A stretch of 64,000 nucleotides of DNA from Verrucomicrobiales bacterium (GCA_016795385.1 JAEUHI010000086.1:151978-215977), one strand, 5' to 3'. Positions 33,588-43,110 are shown, counted from the stretch's first letter. Translations and numbers: made by a program. Notes: generated by a model not told the origin, from the sequence alone.

Positions 33588-36500
33588 CTATCCGCGCGTC
33601 AGGAATTCATCGAGGTTCAGGAGCACCCGCACCGTGGCGGTCCAGGCGGCGGCTTCTGCCGCACTCAGGCCTTCGGGAAGGGTGGCGCCAGCGAGCACTT
33701 TGGCCTCCTCGCCGCGTCCGCGATACCAAGCCCGCGAATCTTCCAGGAGGCTGATGAGACGGTCGCGCTCGAAATCCTCCGGTTCACGGGCGAGGCAGAG
33801 GCGGAAGGCGTGTGTGATCCTGGCGGGATCGTCGCCTTTTGGCAGTTCGGTCAGGACGCGGCGGGCGAGCCCCTGGGCCGCCTCGACGAAAGGCTCGCTG
33901 TTCAGGGTGATGAGCGCGGCGAGAGGTGTGTTCGACCGCGAACGCCGCACCGTCGTCACGTTGGAATCCGGACAGTCGAAGGTGATCAGCGAAGGATGCG
34001 GCGCGGTGCGTTTGAAGTAGGTGTACATCGCCCGGCGATAGCGGTCCTCGCCTTCACTCGTCTTCCACTTGAAGGCGGAATTGTAATTCACATCGGCGAC
34101 ACCGGCCGGGATGGGCGGAAACACGCTCGGACCGCCAACCTTGCCGGAGAGGAGACCGGCGGCGGCGAGGGAGAGATCGCGCACGATCTCGGCCTCGACG
34201 CGGAAGCGGTTCTGACGGGCGAGGAGCTGGTTTTTGGGATCGAGGTCGATCAGCTCCGGGCGGTGATCGGAGCTCTGGCGATAGGTTTTGGTCAGGACGA
34301 TCTCGCGGATGAGCGCCTTCCGCGACCAACCCTTGGCGATGAATTCGGCGGCAAGCCAATCAAGCAGCTCGGGGTGGGTCGGACGATCGCCCCGCACGCC
34401 GAAGTCCTCGGGAGTGGCGACGAGCCCCTCGCCGAAGAGCTGCGTCCAGAGATCGTTGGCAAGGACGCGGGGCGGCAGCGGATTTTCCCCGCCCACGAGC
34501 CATTTCGCGAGATCGAGCCGGTCGCCCGACTCACCGCGATGGTTCACCGGCGGAAGCACCGACAGGGTCGCGGGCACAACGGCATCCTTGGGCTCCTTGA
34601 ACTCCCCGCGATGAAGGATATGGGTCGCGCGTCGGTCGGCCTTCCGCTCACCGACGACCCGCACGTCCATTTCCGGAGCGAGAGGACGCTTCGCCGCCAG
34701 GGCCGCGGCTTCGGCGAGCAGTGGCCGCGTCGCGGGATCGAGACGCTCGATGTGACGGGCGAGCCGCTGGCGATCTTCATCGCCACGCTGGGCCGCCGGT
34801 CTCGCGAGCACGTCGCGCACCTCTTCCGGCAGTGCGAGCGCCGTCGGCGCGGTGAGCGCATGAAGGCGGAAGCGCCCGATGGTGTGCTGCTCGCCGTAGT
34901 TCTGTGTCAATGTCAGGGTCAACTCCGTCGCCCCCTTCGACTCGATTGCCTCGGCGAAACCGAAATCGGCATGGTGCCCGCGCCCCGTGGCACCCCCGAC
35001 AGCCCAGCCCGCGCCGTCCTTGCCTGGCTTCACGCTGCCCTCGAGCAATTCGCGCACTCCCCAGTCGCCCTGCGAATAATCGGCCGCGACGTCGGCGACG
35101 ATCACGGGACCTCCGCCCTTCACGACCGCATCGACGCGGTTCAGCACGAAATTCCCGTGTTTGGTCCGACCCGGCCCTTTGCCGCCGAGGCTTTCGTCGG
35201 GCATCACCTCGAGCCGCAGGCCGGTGGTGCGGCCGGCCGGCAGTTTCACGGTCACGGTATAGACGGCGGTGGCGGGATTTTCACCTCCGACCACGAGCGA
35301 TCCATCCGCCTCCATCGCGAACTGAACGCCCTTCGGCGCGGCGAAAGAGGCGATCTTCAGCGGCACCAATCCTGGATCTTTCACGGCCCGCGCCTCAGCA
35401 AGCTGCTGCGACAACTTGGTTTCCCACTCTTCGAGACGGCTTGAGAGATCTTCGCGCGCGGCGGCGAGGCGCCCCTCGATCGCCTTGGCGGCCTCGCGAT
35501 GAGCGGCGAGAGCGGTCTCGTATTTCGCCCAGGCTTCGGGCGATTGCGGCACTTTGGCATTCACCTCGTCGCCATTGTTGAAATAGGCGAACAGCTCGTA
35601 ATACTCGCGCTGAGTGATCTCGTCGTACTTGTGGGTGTGGCAGCGGGCACAGGTCAGCGTCAGGCCCATCCAGACCGACCCCATCGTCTCGACCCGGTCC
35701 ATGACGGCGGCGACGCGCCATTGCTCCTTGTCGGTCCCGCCTTCGGTGTTGGTCAAGGTTTGCCGGTGAAAGGCGGTCGCCAGAATCTGGTCGGACGTCG
35801 GTTTTTCGAGGAGATCGCCCGCAAACTGCTCGATCGTGAATTGATCGAACGGCATGTCCGCATTGATCGCGTCGATCACCCAATCGCGATAACGCCACGC
35901 GTCGGGCCGATGGTTGTCCTTTTCGTAGCCGTCGCTGTCGGCGAAGCGGGCACGGTCGAGCCAATGGCGGCCCCAGCGTTCTCCAAAGGCGGGACTCGCG
36001 AGGAGATCATCAACGACTCTGGCAAGCCCGGCCTCGCGATCCGCCTCGATCGCCGCGCGATAGTCCGCCACCTGCTCCGGCGTCGGCGGCAGGCCGACGA
36101 GATCGTAAAACAAGCGGCGGATCAGCGCCACCGCATCGGCCTCGGGCGAGGGGGAGACCCCGGCCGCTTCAAGCTTCGCGAGGACAAAGGCATCGATGGG
36201 ATGTTTCCCCCAGTCCGGATTCTTGACGGCAGGCGGTTCGGGCTGTCGCAGGGCCGTAAAGGACCAGTGCTTCGGCCAGACCGCGCCCTCGGCGATCCAG
36301 CGTTCGATCGTCTCCTGTTCCGAGCTGGTGAGAGGCTCGCCTTTTCCGGGCGGCGGCATCTGGTGATCGGGATCGTCCGACCGGACGCGGGCCATGACCT
36401 CGGAATGCTCCGGCTCTCCCGGCACCACGCCGCGCTGGCCCGATTCGAGGACCTTCGTGGCCGGCTCGATCCCGGTCAGGCGCAGACCGCCTTTCGCCTC

Positions 36501-36653
36501 ATCAGGTCCATGACAGAGGGTGCATTTTTCGGCGAGAATCGGGCGAACTTCTTTCTCAAAGTCCACGGGTGCCGCGACCAGCAACGACGTCCCCGGCACG
36601 GCCAAAATCAGGGCCGCGGAGAGCGGGAGCCGGGTAGCGAGGATGCGTCCCAT
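33588..36653 (-). CDS. PSD1 and planctomycete cytochrome C domain protein (PSCyt1-DUF1549-DUF1553)
   Basis: Exported cytochrome-like protein of 1,021 residues. After a signal peptide (RLPLSAALILAVPGTSLLVA) comes PSCyt1 with CTLCH (Cys44, Cys47, His48) at the start FEKEVRPILAEKCTLCHGPD. DUF1549 follows (DAFVLAKLEAAGVSPSPEAD, WLDRARFADSDGYEKD, and a second C-x-x-C-H at CARCHTHKYD), then a lectin-like insert near 500-580, and DUF1553 at the C-terminus (FGVRGDRPTHPELLDWLA). The two CxxCH sites imply heme attachment. Function is not established; partner of DUF1501. Confidence 0.94.
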   Translation of the reverse strand: MGRILATRLPLSAALILAVPGTSLLVAAPVDFEKEVRPILAEKCTLCHGPDEAKGGLRLTGIEPATKVLESGQRGVVPGEPEHSEVMARVRSDDPDHQMPPPGKGEPLTSSEQETIERWIAEGAVWPKHWSFTALRQPEPPAVKNPDWGKHPIDAFVLAKLEAAGVSPSPEADAVALIRRLFYDLVGLPPTPEQVADYRAAIEADREAGLARVVDDLLASPAFGERWGRHWLDRARFADSDGYEKDNHRPDAWRYRDWVIDAINADMPFDQFTIEQFAGDLLEKPTSDQILATAFHRQTLTNTEGGTDKEQWRVAAVMDRVETMGSVWMGLTLTCARCHTHKYDEITQREYYELFAYFNNGDEVNAKVPQSPEAWAKYETALAAHREAAKAIEGRLAAAREDLSSRLEEWETKLSQQLAEARAVKDPGLVPLKIASFAAPKGVQFAMEADGSLVVGGENPATAVYTVTVKLPAGRTTGLRLEVMPDESLGGKGPGRTKHGNFVLNRVDAVVKGGGPVIVADVAADYSQGDWGVRELLEGSVKPGKDGAGWAVGGATGRGHHADFGFAEAIESKGATELTLTLTQNYGEQHTIGRFRLHALTAPTALALPEEVRDVLARPAAQRGDEDRQRLARHIERLDPATRPLLAEAAALAAKRPLAPEMDVRVVGERKADRRATHILHRGEFKEPKDAVVPATLSVLPPVNHRGESGDRLDLAKWLVGGENPLPPRVLANDLWTQLFGEGLVATPEDFGVRGDRPTHPELLDWLAAEFIAKGWSRKALIREIVLTKTYRQSSDHRPELIDLDPKNQLLARQNRFRVEAEIVRDLSLAAAGLLSGKVGGPSVFPPIPAGVADVNYNSAFKWKTSEGEDRYRRAMYTYFKRTAPHPSLITFDCPDSNVTTVRRSRSNTPLAALITLNSEPFVEAAQGLARRVLTELPKGDDPARITHAFRLCLAREPEDFERDRLISLLEDSRAWYRGRGEEAKVLAGATLPEGLSAAEAAAWTATVRVLLNLDEFLTRG

Positions 36654-36714
36654 CGTGAGACGTCAGTGTCCCGGCGATCGGTGAAAGCGTCAAGCGGCGC
36701 AGAAGCGCGGGGGA

Positions 36715-37053
36715 TCAGGCGTCGCGCACGATCCGGCCACCGAGCGAGAGGATGCGGGCCTTGCCTTTGGCGTCTTCGGCCTCGCCGATCTGGCCGTCCT
36801 GCACGTACATCTGCGAAAGGGCCGTCCAGGCGAGGAGGTCGTTGGGCTTCAGGGTCGTGGCCTTGAGTCCCGCTCCGATCGCTTCCTTGAGATGCCCGGT
36901 CTTCATGAGGGCCATCGCCAGGGCATGCCAGCCGTCGAAAAACCCGGGATCGAGTTCGACGCAACGGCGATACTTTTCCACGGCGCCTTCGAGGTCGCCG
37001 ACGGCGAGATCACCGTTGGCGTCGTCGAAAAGGTCGTCCAGTTCCTGGCTCAC
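36715..37053 (-). CDS. Tetratricopeptide repeat protein
   Basis: Small cytoplasmic TPR protein of 112 residues. AVGDLEGAVEKYRRCVELDP, FFDGWHALAMALMKTGHLKEAIGAG and LLAWTALSQMYVQDGQIGEAE are two and a half TPR units. TPR proteins act as scaffolds; no partner can be named. The ATG overlaps the TGA of the PpiD-like gene by four bases, so the two are translationally coupled and may work together in protein folding or complex assembly. Confidence 0.88.
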   Translation of the reverse strand: MSQELDDLFDDANGDLAVGDLEGAVEKYRRCVELDPGFFDGWHALAMALMKTGHLKEAIGAGLKATTLKPNDLLAWTALSQMYVQDGQIGEAEDAKGKARILSLGGRIVRDA

Positions 37054-38585
37054 TGCTGCGGGATGGCGGCGGTGGGACGCTCCGATCCCGACTCGGCGCG
37101 GCGCTGGTTGAACCAGGCGCTGAAGAGAGTCCGGTCCGTCTGATTCTTGATCGTGGCGAGGAGCGCATCCTTCTTCGACTGCGCTTCTTCATCCTTGTAG
37201 ATTTCGATCTTGTCGACGTAGGCCACGAAATATCCTTCGCCGGCGGGACGCTCGCTCACGGCGGAGAGTTCCTTTTCCGCGAGTCCCGTCACGGCTTGGA
37301 CGATGGCGGCGGCATCGGCGAGTCCCGCCGGAGGCTCGTTCTCGGAGAAAGAGGGGAGCGTCTCGGTCTTCAAGCCCTGTTCCTTGGCAGCATCGGCAAA
37401 GGATTTCCCTGCCTTGATCGCCTCACTCAGTTTCGCATGAGCGGCACTGGCCGCGTCGTTGACGGCGCGGTTCGACTTCGTGGCGGTGAGCACTTCCTTG
37501 ATCGCCGGTGTTGCCTGCTCGAGGGTGAGCGGTTGCGGCTCGACGCTCTCCTTGAGGTGGAAAACGAGGTAGGCGCCACCTTCGGTCTGCACGGGCACGC
37601 TCACCTCGCCGGCCTGCTTCGCTCCGCTGAAAAGAGCGTTGATGGCTTCGGCATTGTCCTTGAGGAGGTCGGGCGCCTCATTGCGGGCGAAGGGCTCGAG
37701 CGTGCCGCTCTCGGCGGTGAACTCGGCCTTCTCACCCAGGTATTGCTTGGCGATGTTGGAGAAGTTGGCTTCGTCGCCCGCGAGATCGGCGTAGGCACGG
37801 TTCACGGCATTGGCGAAATCCAGATTCGCCTTGGCCTTCACCTCGTTGGTGGCGTCTTCGGCGACGGGTTTCGGGATGAACTTCACATATTCAAATCCGC
37901 GCTTCGGCTCGCTCTTGAGGTCTTCCTGATTCTCTTCGAAGTACTTTTTGATCTCTTCGTCCGTCACCTTCACGGCGTCGCCTTCGGTCTTGCGGTCGAA
38001 GCGCACCACCGTGGCGGTGTAACGCTGGTTTTCCTTGATGTAGAGCTTGGTCGCCTCGCTCGGCACGGCCGCGACACCCGAGCCGATGAGGTCGCGCAGT
38101 TTCTGGAAGGAAATGTAATCCTTCACCAACTGGGCGAGGTCGCTCTGGGTAAATCCATTCGGACCCAGGATGCGGTTCTCGACGACCTCCGAGGTGACCC
38201 AGGGCTGCTGGAAAATCGGCAGGGACGGGATGGCCGCTTTGATCTCCTCGGCGGAAGGTTCTATCCCCAACCTCTCGGCCTCTTTTCTTAAAATGACGAG
38301 GCTCATGACGAAATCGGTGGGATCCCGGTCGAGGCGGTTCTCCCCAAAGAGGGCCATCGCAAAGTCATACATCCCCAGCTCGAGCGAGACGTCGAAATGG
38401 CTGGCGAGTTTCTGGTATTCTTTCAGCCGGTAGCAGCGATCGTAGACCTTCACGACGCAATCCTGACGCCCGAGGGTGCCTTCGACGAAATCGAAGTCGG
38501 AGTAGAGGAAGGCAAAGGACACCACGATGATGACGGTGACGGCGATGAGGACGCCTTTCTGGATGTGTCGGATCTGGGTGAGCAT
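37050..38585 (-). CDS. SurA/PpiD-like membrane-anchored peptidyl-prolyl isomerase
   Basis: Envelope foldase of 511 residues. The N-terminus has a single membrane anchor, GVLIAVTVIIVVSFAFLYSD, as in PpiD, with a large periplasmic part. A SurA_N-like helical region (about 40-200) and a parvulin-like rotamase domain (about 240-390, FEYVKFIPKP, GEVSVPVQTEGGAYLVFHLKE) are followed by a helical C-terminal region. Start at ATG 38585, since the longer frame adds only Pro/Arg-rich sequence without function. The parvulin active site is not fully conserved by eye, so chaperone rather than isomerase activity is possible. Confidence 0.82.
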   Translation of the reverse strand: MLTQIRHIQKGVLIAVTVIIVVSFAFLYSDFDFVEGTLGRQDCVVKVYDRCYRLKEYQKLASHFDVSLELGMYDFAMALFGENRLDRDPTDFVMSLVILRKEAERLGIEPSAEEIKAAIPSLPIFQQPWVTSEVVENRILGPNGFTQSDLAQLVKDYISFQKLRDLIGSGVAAVPSEATKLYIKENQRYTATVVRFDRKTEGDAVKVTDEEIKKYFEENQEDLKSEPKRGFEYVKFIPKPVAEDATNEVKAKANLDFANAVNRAYADLAGDEANFSNIAKQYLGEKAEFTAESGTLEPFARNEAPDLLKDNAEAINALFSGAKQAGEVSVPVQTEGGAYLVFHLKESVEPQPLTLEQATPAIKEVLTATKSNRAVNDAASAAHAKLSEAIKAGKSFADAAKEQGLKTETLPSFSENEPPAGLADAAAIVQAVTGLAEKELSAVSERPAGEGYFVAYVDKIEIYKDEEAQSKKDALLATIKNQTDRTLFSAWFNQRRAESGSERPTAAIPQQ

Positions 38586-38723
38586 GGGGGAAAATCGATC
38601 ACGGATGACCCGCGGGAACCGGGGGTTCGGGCAGGGGCGGGGAAGGTAGTGAGGTTCGCCCCCCACTTCAACCGCTTTTTGGCAGGTCCGGAAGCGGATG
38701 AACGGCCCGGATTTCCGCCAGAA

Positions 38724-40283
38724 TCAGGGCAGCAAGAGGATGCGTCTGACCTCGGCAACGGTCCCGGGATGATCGACGGCGGAGTGATCCACGGGCACGA
38801 TTTTCTCCGAAGCGACGCCTTCGAGATGGCTGCTCCAATAAGCCACGACGCCGTCGGAACTGGCCTCGAGCGGCCCCGGCCGGCCACGATCCCCGATGAT
38901 GCTGTGGAGCATGATGCCCTTGCCAACAGGCAGATCGGGGAGGATGCGCAAGGTGGGCTGGCTCGGCGAAAGAGCCCCCACGCTATCGAGTTGACCCGTC
39001 CCGAGTGCTTCATAGGCTTCGGTGAAGGCCCCCGGATTCGCGGTCGAGACTCGCTCGTAAAACGCCCGGAATTCGCCTGGCGGCTGGAAGAGGCGCTGCC
39101 CGAGACGCCCCGTCCACCGGTCCGCGAGGTCGCTGCCGCGGTGCGGGACGGCGATAAAAATGACACGCCGCACCGTCGGATCGGGCTTCCAGAAAAAGGC
39201 GTCGTTCAGCATGGCGCGATCCTCCGCCGAGAGATCGAGAGAGGCGATCGGACGGGTGAAAGCGGCCTTTTCAAAGGCCCGGCCGGGATCGGTGATCAGT
39301 CCGCGGGCGACAATCCCACCCATGCTGTGGGTCACGAGGGTGGTTCGCCGGGAGGCGGGATCGTCGAGCCCCGGATCGAGCTCGCGCCGCACATCACGGA
39401 GTTGCCCGCGCAGGATCCGGCCCGGGTAGAGCGCCGGGGCCGAGGTATTGTAAAGAAAATGCCACACTTGATAACGGCGCATCATTTCCGGGTCGGCGAA
39501 GAGCTCGTTCGTCAGTTGTGCCCATTTCAACGGCGAATCGAGGAGCCCGTGGATCATGAGGAGTGGCTCTTTCCGCGGATCGTAAGGCTCCATGAGATAG
39601 AGCTTCGGCTGACGCTCCGGTGCGGCGGTGAGGAGATGCTGGAACTCGCCGCGTTTCAATTCTCGCGTCCTCGCGAGGAGCGCGGCCAAGGCCGCCGAGG
39701 GCTCGGCGGCGAGCGGATGGATGCGCCCCGCGACCTTCACCTCGCCGTGATGATGCGCGCAGAGCAGCTCGATGCGCACCTGAGGTCGGCCGGATTTCAT
39801 CCCCGCCTCGTGCAACACGGCCGTAACCGGACGGGTGATCGCCTCAGGGGGAAAATGCCGCTCGATCGGCTCGCGCGATTCGTTTTTCCGGATGCCGACG
39901 AGCGGCGCGCCGATCCCGGCCCTCCGATGTCGGGCCATTCCCTTCACTTCGAGATCCGCGGACGCCAGGATCTCGTCGAAGTAAGCGAGCTCGTAACGTC
40001 CCGGACCGTTCGTGGCGAATCGAACCTCGATCCCACCGACCTCACCGGTGGATTCAGTGCCGCGCTCTTTTCGCCACGCCGCGACGAAACGGCCCAGAGC
40101 CGTCGCCGAGCCGCCTTCGTTCGGAGTCTCGAGCGCTTCTCCGAGCAGATGCGCCAGGTTCCGCTTTTCCGAGAGCGGAACCGGGGTCCTCACGAGCCTC
40201 GCCGGAGCACTCGCACAAGAGACGAAAAAGAAGCCCGCGACCACCACGAGCGTGAGTCCGACTGGCATGCTGGGGCGCTTCAT
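38724..40283 (-). CDS. Lipoprotein alpha/beta-hydrolase (lipase/PGAP1-like)
   Basis: Membrane-anchored esterase or lipase of 519 residues. LTLVVVAGFFFVSCAS is a lipoprotein signal with FVSC lipobox, so the mature protein is lipid-anchored. The hydrolase core has LLMIHGLLDSP (oxyanion loop) and VTHSMGGIVAR, with nucleophile Ser320 in the lipase G-x-S-x-G variant THSMG. The His is probably in VPVDHSAVDHPG near the end. The N-terminal 240 residues are of unknown fold. Substrate unknown; the fold resembles PGAP1/lipase class 3 relatives. It is divergent from the ceramidase-like gene across 149 bp, which may hold both promoters. Confidence 0.82.
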   Translation of the reverse strand: MKRPSMPVGLTLVVVAGFFFVSCASAPARLVRTPVPLSEKRNLAHLLGEALETPNEGGSATALGRFVAAWRKERGTESTGEVGGIEVRFATNGPGRYELAYFDEILASADLEVKGMARHRRAGIGAPLVGIRKNESREPIERHFPPEAITRPVTAVLHEAGMKSGRPQVRIELLCAHHHGEVKVAGRIHPLAAEPSAALAALLARTRELKRGEFQHLLTAAPERQPKLYLMEPYDPRKEPLLMIHGLLDSPLKWAQLTNELFADPEMMRRYQVWHFLYNTSAPALYPGRILRGQLRDVRRELDPGLDDPASRRTTLVTHSMGGIVARGLITDPGRAFEKAAFTRPIASLDLSAEDRAMLNDAFFWKPDPTVRRVIFIAVPHRGSDLADRWTGRLGQRLFQPPGEFRAFYERVSTANPGAFTEAYEALGTGQLDSVGALSPSQPTLRILPDLPVGKGIMLHSIIGDRGRPGPLEASSDGVVAYWSSHLEGVASEKIVPVDHSAVDHPGTVAEVRRILLLP

Positions 40284-40432
40284 CCTGCGATGAGGAAACT
40301 CCCGATATTTCCACGTGCAACCGCCATTCTCGCAACCCGGCGCTTTCGCCCGGCCTCCGCGCATGCGCCACCGACGGGACACGATTTGATTCTTGAACGA
40401 CGCCCCCGCGCCTGACAGCCTCGTCACGCATC

Positions 40433-41881
40433 ATGAGCCGCTTTCTCACCGCCTTCACCGTGATCCTTTTCGCTCTTGGCGTTTCTGTCAGGGCACAGGA
40501 ATCCAAAGCCACCCTCAGGGCCGGGGCCGCCGCCAGCGTCATCACCCCTCCGCTTGGCGAACCCATCGTCGGAGGTTTCACCCCCTTCCCCGCCGAGCAC
40601 ATCCACGATGAACTCCACGCCCGCTGCCTCGTGCTCGATGATGGAAAGACGAAGCTCGCCCTCGTCGTCTGCGACCTCCTCGGCCTGCACCGCTCGGTCG
40701 CGGTCGAGGCGAAATCGCTCATCGAAAAAGAGCTCGGCATCCCCGGAAGCCACGTCGTCATTTCCGGCACCCACACCCATTCGGCCACCAACGCGCTCTA
40801 CGGTGAAGTGCGCACCTACTCGTCGGACATCGAGCTCACCGACTACCAGCGTTTCGTCGCCCGCCGCATCGCTGATGGGGTCCGCCGTGCGGTGAATCTG
40901 CTGCGCCCCGCTGAGATCGCTTTCGGCCACATCGATGTGCCCGATCACGTCTTCAACCGCCGGTGGTATCTGAAGGAAGGCACCATGCCGATGAATCCCT
41001 TCGGCAAGACGGATGAGAAGGTGAAGATGAATCCCGGAGCGGGCGCGGACAATCTCATCGAGCCGGCGGGCCCGATCGATCCCCGCGTCTCCTTTCTCGT
41101 CCTGCGCGAGCCGGGAGGGAAGATCATCTCGCTCTACTCCGCCTACTCGCTCCACTATGTGGGTGGGGTCGGGCAGGCCCACGTCTCGGCCGACTATTAC
41201 GGCTACTACAGCAAAGCCGTGGAACGTTTGCTCGGTTCGGAGAAGCAGGATCCCCCCGTCGTCGCGATGATGGCCAACGGCACCAGTGGCGACATCAACA
41301 ACATCAACTTCCGTCAACCCCGCGGCCGCAAGGAGCCCTACGAACAGATGCAGTTTGTCGCCGACGACCTCGCCGCCAAAGTCACTGCCGCCGTGCCGGC
41401 ACTTGAATGGAAGACCGAAGCCGCCCTCGACGCCCGATATCGCGAGCTCGATGTGAAATGGCGGACCATTCCGGACGATCTTCTCCAATGGGCACGCGAG
41501 ACCGAGGCCAATGCCCCGCGCATCGGCGACAAAGCGGTGCTCCCGCTGGCTTATGCCGGCCGCGTCCAACGCCTCGCCAAAGCCTCTCCGGAGACGAAGC
41601 TGCCGGTGCATCTCCTGAAGATCGGCGAGGTCTGCATCGGCACGACTCCTTGCGAGACCTTTGCCGAGACCGGGATGGAATTCCGGGAGAAGAGCCCCTT
41701 CAAACACTCCTTCATGGTCGAACTGGTGGCCGGCTACTACGGCTACATGCCCACGCCGCGCCACTTTGAATTGGGCGGTTACGAAACCTGGCCCGGCACC
41801 AACAATCTTGAGCCGCAGGCTTCGGTAAAGGTGATGGACGCCCTCCTCGAGATGGCCGGCGAAATGGCGCCGGGCAAGTGA
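40433..41881 (+). CDS. Neutral/alkaline ceramidase-like exported protein
   Basis: Exported protein of 482 residues with the fold of the N-terminal domain of neutral/alkaline non-lysosomal ceramidase. MSRFLTAFTVILFALGVSVR is a signal peptide. AGAAASVITPPLGEPIVGGF is the family's opening, followed by DLLGLHRSVAV, VISGTHTHSATNALYG with metal-binding His pair, NGTSGDINNI, and VELVAGYYGYMPTPRHFELG. Related proteins in Planctomycetota and Verrucomicrobiota are common and their substrates unknown; true ceramide cleavage is not assured because the C-terminal domain of the classical enzyme is missing. Confidence 0.88.
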   Translation: MSRFLTAFTVILFALGVSVRAQESKATLRAGAAASVITPPLGEPIVGGFTPFPAEHIHDELHARCLVLDDGKTKLALVVCDLLGLHRSVAVEAKSLIEKELGIPGSHVVISGTHTHSATNALYGEVRTYSSDIELTDYQRFVARRIADGVRRAVNLLRPAEIAFGHIDVPDHVFNRRWYLKEGTMPMNPFGKTDEKVKMNPGAGADNLIEPAGPIDPRVSFLVLREPGGKIISLYSAYSLHYVGGVGQAHVSADYYGYYSKAVERLLGSEKQDPPVVAMMANGTSGDINNINFRQPRGRKEPYEQMQFVADDLAAKVTAAVPALEWKTEAALDARYRELDVKWRTIPDDLLQWARETEANAPRIGDKAVLPLAYAGRVQRLAKASPETKLPVHLLKIGEVCIGTTPCETFAETGMEFREKSPFKHSFMVELVAGYYGYMPTPRHFELGGYETWPGTNNLEPQASVKVMDALLEMAGEMAPGK

Positions 41882-41890
41882 TCCGCGGTC

Positions 41891-42655
41891 ATGCAACCCG
41901 CCCTCCACCTGCGCCGCAAACTCGATGCGGGAGAAATCGTCACCGGCGTCCTCGCCACCCGGCATTTCTGGCCCGGGCTCGTCGAGATCGTGAAAGACGC
42001 GGGACTTGATTACCTCATCATCGATCTCGAACACCTCACCCACGAGCATGAGAAGGTCGCCGAAGGCTGCGCGATCGGACGCTTGATTGATTTTCCCGTC
42101 CTTCTCCGTCCGCCCCAAGCCGAGTTCACCACGATCCGGTTGGCGATGGATCTGGGGCCGTGCGGCCTGCTCGTTCCCAGCGTTGATTCATGCGAGACCA
42201 TGCAGGTGATCCAGGACGCCGCGTGGATGCCGCCGCGCGGGAAACGACGTCCCGGCGGACCCGGCAATGCCTGGGTGAAAGACTTTCATTACGAGACCTG
42301 GAAGACGACGGTCGAGGACGCCCTCATCATTCTGCCGCAGATCGAGACCCGCGCCGGACTCGCGAACGTAGGCGAAATCGCGGCTCATCCCCTGACCACC
42401 GCCATCGCCGTGGGTCCCTATGATCTTTCCGCCTCGCTCGGCGTCTGTTGGCGTCCCGAATCCTCCGAGCTACAGACCGCCCTCTCCGCCATCCGCGCAG
42501 CCGGCACGGCCGCGGGCAAGACCATGTGGATGATCGGGAACGGCGCCGACCTCGTGAAACAAGGCTACACCTTCCTCTGCGTGGGAGAGCCCATCGCCTG
42601 CCTCCAGAGCAAACTCCACGAGCTCGACGAAGCCGCCCGTCGCGCCACCCATTGA
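41891..42655 (+). CDS. HpcH/HpaI family aldolase
   Basis: Class II pyruvate aldolase-like enzyme of 254 residues, possibly a 2-keto-3-deoxy-L-rhamnonate or 4-hydroxy-2-oxovalerate-type aldolase. LDYLIIDLEHLTHEHE, VLLRPPQAEFTTIRLAMDLG, LPQIETRAGLANVGEIAAHP (metal-binding Glu) and IAVGPYDLSASLG (metal-binding Asp) are family motifs. The insertion around 118-130 (RGKRRPGGPG) is in the usual place of the substrate loop. It follows the ceramidase-like gene by nine bases, which suggests co-transcription, though no pathway link is apparent. Confidence 0.88.
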   Translation: MQPALHLRRKLDAGEIVTGVLATRHFWPGLVEIVKDAGLDYLIIDLEHLTHEHEKVAEGCAIGRLIDFPVLLRPPQAEFTTIRLAMDLGPCGLLVPSVDSCETMQVIQDAAWMPPRGKRRPGGPGNAWVKDFHYETWKTTVEDALIILPQIETRAGLANVGEIAAHPLTTAIAVGPYDLSASLGVCWRPESSELQTALSAIRAAGTAAGKTMWMIGNGADLVKQGYTFLCVGEPIACLQSKLHELDEAARRATH

Positions 42656-42671
42656 AAAACCGGGGTGGCGC
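42642..42671. terminator. Terminator-like hairpin between convergent genes
   Basis: GCGCCACCC and GGGTGGCGC form a perfect 9-bp GC-rich stem with a 12-nt loop that contains the aldolase stop codon. It lies directly after the stop of the opposing ArsC/Spx-like gene, so it may end both transcripts. It lacks a T-run on either side, which lowers confidence in intrinsic termination. Confidence 0.45.
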
Positions 42672-42672
42672 C

Positions 42673-43023
42673 TCAGTCGAAAAACGCCTCCCACTCCGCC
42701 TCCTTGAAACCGACCAGACCGCCTTTTTCCGCGAGGAGAAACGGCCGCTTCACGAGGTTTCCGTTTCCGGCGAGAAGGTCGATCGCCTCCGCCTCCGTCA
42801 TCCCGCCGAGTTTTTCTCCCAGCTTCAGTTCGCGGTAGTCGCCTCCGGAGGTATTGAAAAGGCGTTTCAAATCGCCGCCGACGATCGCGAGCATCCGCCT
42901 CAACTCGGCCTTGGTCGGCGGCTGCTCGCGGATCGGGACTTCAGTGAAAGGGATGGCGCGGACCTTCAGCCACTTCACCGCTTTCCGGCAGGTGTCGCAC
43001 TTGGCATAGGTGTAAATCTTCAT
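42673..43023 (-). CDS. ArsC/Spx/MgsR family thioredoxin-like protein
   Basis: Small thioredoxin-fold protein of 116 residues. YTYAKCDTCRKAVKWLK has the Cys9-x-x-Cys12 pair at the position used by Spx-type regulators, with the ArsC-like active Cys. VPIREQPPTKAELRRML and LVKRPFLLAEKGGLVGFKE, the Arg-Pro of the ArsC pocket, follow. The protein could be an arsenate reductase, an Spx-type RNA polymerase-binding regulator, or YffB-like; no arsenic genes are adjacent. Transcription runs toward the aldolase gene. Confidence 0.82.
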   Translation of the reverse strand: MKIYTYAKCDTCRKAVKWLKVRAIPFTEVPIREQPPTKAELRRMLAIVGGDLKRLFNTSGGDYRELKLGEKLGGMTEAEAIDLLAGNGNLVKRPFLLAEKGGLVGFKEAEWEAFFD

Positions 43024-43042
43024 CGGATCGATGGTGGAAATA

Positions 43043-43070
43043 GAAAGGGGAGACTTTCGCCTCCCCTTTC
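43043..43070 (-). terminator. Hairpin downstream of the MFS transporter gene
   Basis: GAAAGGGGAG and CTCCCCTTTC make a perfect 10-bp stem around an 8-nt loop, placed in the 87-bp gap after the MFS gene on the minus strand. The downstream sequence on that strand is TATTTCC, only a weak T-run. It is probably the MFS terminator, or an attenuating hairpin for the following ArsC/Spx-like gene. Confidence 0.45.
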
Positions 43071-43110
43071 ACCATGAAGAAAATGAACGGCTCTTCAAGC
43101 CGCGATTGGA

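Noticed and set aside
34561..34569. A third GACAGGGTC string inside the PSD1 gene, possible copy of the palindrome
   Set aside because: No complementary GACCCTGTC arm follows at the expected distance, so it is a chance 9-mer.
32790..35444. An 884-codon plus-strand open frame opposite DUF1501 and PSD1
   Set aside because: It is the complement of well-supported cytochrome and DUF1501 coding sequence and has no family resemblance.
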